Origin: Methylophilus aquaticus | GTDB lineage: Bacteria; Pseudomonadota; Gammaproteobacteria; Burkholderiales; Methylophilaceae | Length of the DNA stretch: 64,000 bases | Assembly: GCF_030769565.1 (NCBI RefSeq) | Contig: NZ_JAVCAP010000015.1 | Coordinates: forward strand, 28,703-92,702 | Direction of reading: 5' to 3' | Translations under genes and position numbers: made by a program | Notes under the pieces: model-generated | Databases searched by the model: none | Seen by the model: the letters and a program-made list of their open reading frames with translations, nothing else | What the model was told of the DNA's origin: nothing | In this document: piece after piece, positions 63,795 through 64,000 of the stretch | How the letters are laid out: each line of letters starts with the position of its first letter | Numbering within the stretch: position 1 is the first letter of the stretch

Positions 63795-63816
63795 AAAAAA
63801 TGGGCGCAAAGCCCAT
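63795..63816 (-). terminator. Leader hairpin with T-run, possible attenuator of the rimP-nusA operon
   Basis: On the minus strand ATGGGC pairs with GCCCAT (loop TTTGC) and is followed by six T. It lies 13 nt after the -10 of the operon promoter and 43 nt before the rimP start. It could terminate early transcripts or form a stable 5' end. Confidence 0.5.
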
Positions 63817-63828
63817 CTTAATGCATCT

Positions 63829-63856
63829 ATTATACCCAAAAAACCCTTTAATTCAA
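63829..63856 (-). promoter_or_regulatory. Promoter of the rimP-nusA-infB-rbfA-truB operon
   Basis: On the minus strand, -35 TTGAAT (63851-63856) and a perfect -10 TATAAT (63829-63834) are 16 nt apart. Confidence 0.7.
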
Positions 63857-63895
63857 AGCGCAAAGGTATCCCTGAGAGGTATTAGATAGCCATTA

Positions 63896-63930
63896 AAAAC
63901 AAAACCCCATCCGGTTGGATGGGGTTTTTA
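63896..63930 (-). terminator. Terminator of the rRNA operon
   Basis: On the minus strand ACCCCATCC pairs with GGATGGGGT (loop AACC) and is followed by TTTGTTTTT, directly after the 5S rRNA 3' end. Confidence 0.85.
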
Positions 63931-63934
63931 AATA

Positions 63935-64000
63935 AGGAGTTTGGGGATGACCTACTTTCGCATACGAAGAGTACACTATCATTGGCGCAAGTTCGTTTCA
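63935..64000 (-). rRNA. rrf: 5S rRNA (3' part)
   Basis: The minus strand reads ATGCGAAAGTAGGTCATC near its end, the conserved 3' portion of 5S rRNA, preceded by GATAGTGTACTCTTCG. The gene continues beyond the right edge, so only about 65 nt are visible. 23S and 16S genes should lie beyond the window. Confidence 0.88.

Overview
The window looks like chromosomal DNA of a betaproteobacterium, most probably a Methylophilaceae methylotroph (Methylophilus or a close relative). This is judged from the PTS gene order hpf-hprK-rapZ-EIIA-HPr-EI, an HprK/RapZ pair without sugar permeases, a PEP-CTERM protein, the style of the housekeeping proteins and roughly 50% GC. The genus is an inference and cannot be proved from this window. 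No insertion sequence, phage or CRISPR array was seen.

Layout. 1-4.3 kb: the 3' end of a type I restriction gene (hsdR), a DUF4186 protein with an MFS exporter, an unassigned structured-RNA candidate (2518-2612) in front of a secreted deacetylase-like protein, and alkB. 4.4-9.3 kb: hibernation factor hpf, then the regulatory PTS (hprK, rapZ, a mannose-type EIIA, HPr, EI). 9.4-14.8 kb: oligopeptidase prlC, a small secreted protein, a VOC/HPPD-like protein, a TPMT-type methyltransferase and a HAD phosphatase. 14.9-22.6 kb: a DUF1223 protein and a three-gene transglutaminase / ATP-grasp-alpha-E / transglutaminase-DUF2126 cluster. 22.7-31.2 kb: a BFD-like ferredoxin, valS with an AT-rich internal patch, a PEP-CTERM phytase-like esterase, a photolyase-like protein with apparently permuted domains, an NfeD/stomatin pair and moeB. 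31.2-40.8 kb: an eight-gene MSHA-like pilus or type II-like assembly operon on the minus strand, mostly with 4-nt gene overlaps. 41-42.2 kb: a decayed GGDEF gene and a tRNA-His/Arg/Pro operon. 42.3-54 kb: folD, dksA, pnp, rpsO, a PfkB kinase, tRNA-Phe, rhodanese and TusA, a beta-propeller lipoprotein, ilvA, rpiA, phoU, yggX and dgkA. 54-57.7 kb: a ZnuD-like TonB receptor with a small Cys/His secreted partner, and an exported HDAC-family protein. 57.7-64 kb: the rimP-nusA-infB-rbfA-truB operon with its promoter and a leader hairpin, then the terminator and 3' end of a 5S rRNA gene, so an rRNA operon lies beyond the right edge.

How it fits together. HprK, HPr, EI and EIIA form a signalling phosphorelay rather than a sugar importer, since no EIIB/EIIC is encoded here. 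RapZ and HPF link it to envelope and stationary-phase control. The hpf and dksA promoters share the same ten bases around the -10. The pilus operon has a secretin, ATPase, platform, alignment proteins and two pilin-like proteins, but no obvious major pilin or prepilin peptidase. The points most worth following up are the permuted photolyase, the structured RNA, the mosaic valS editing domain, the exported HDAC and the pilus operon with its large atypical pilin-like protein.
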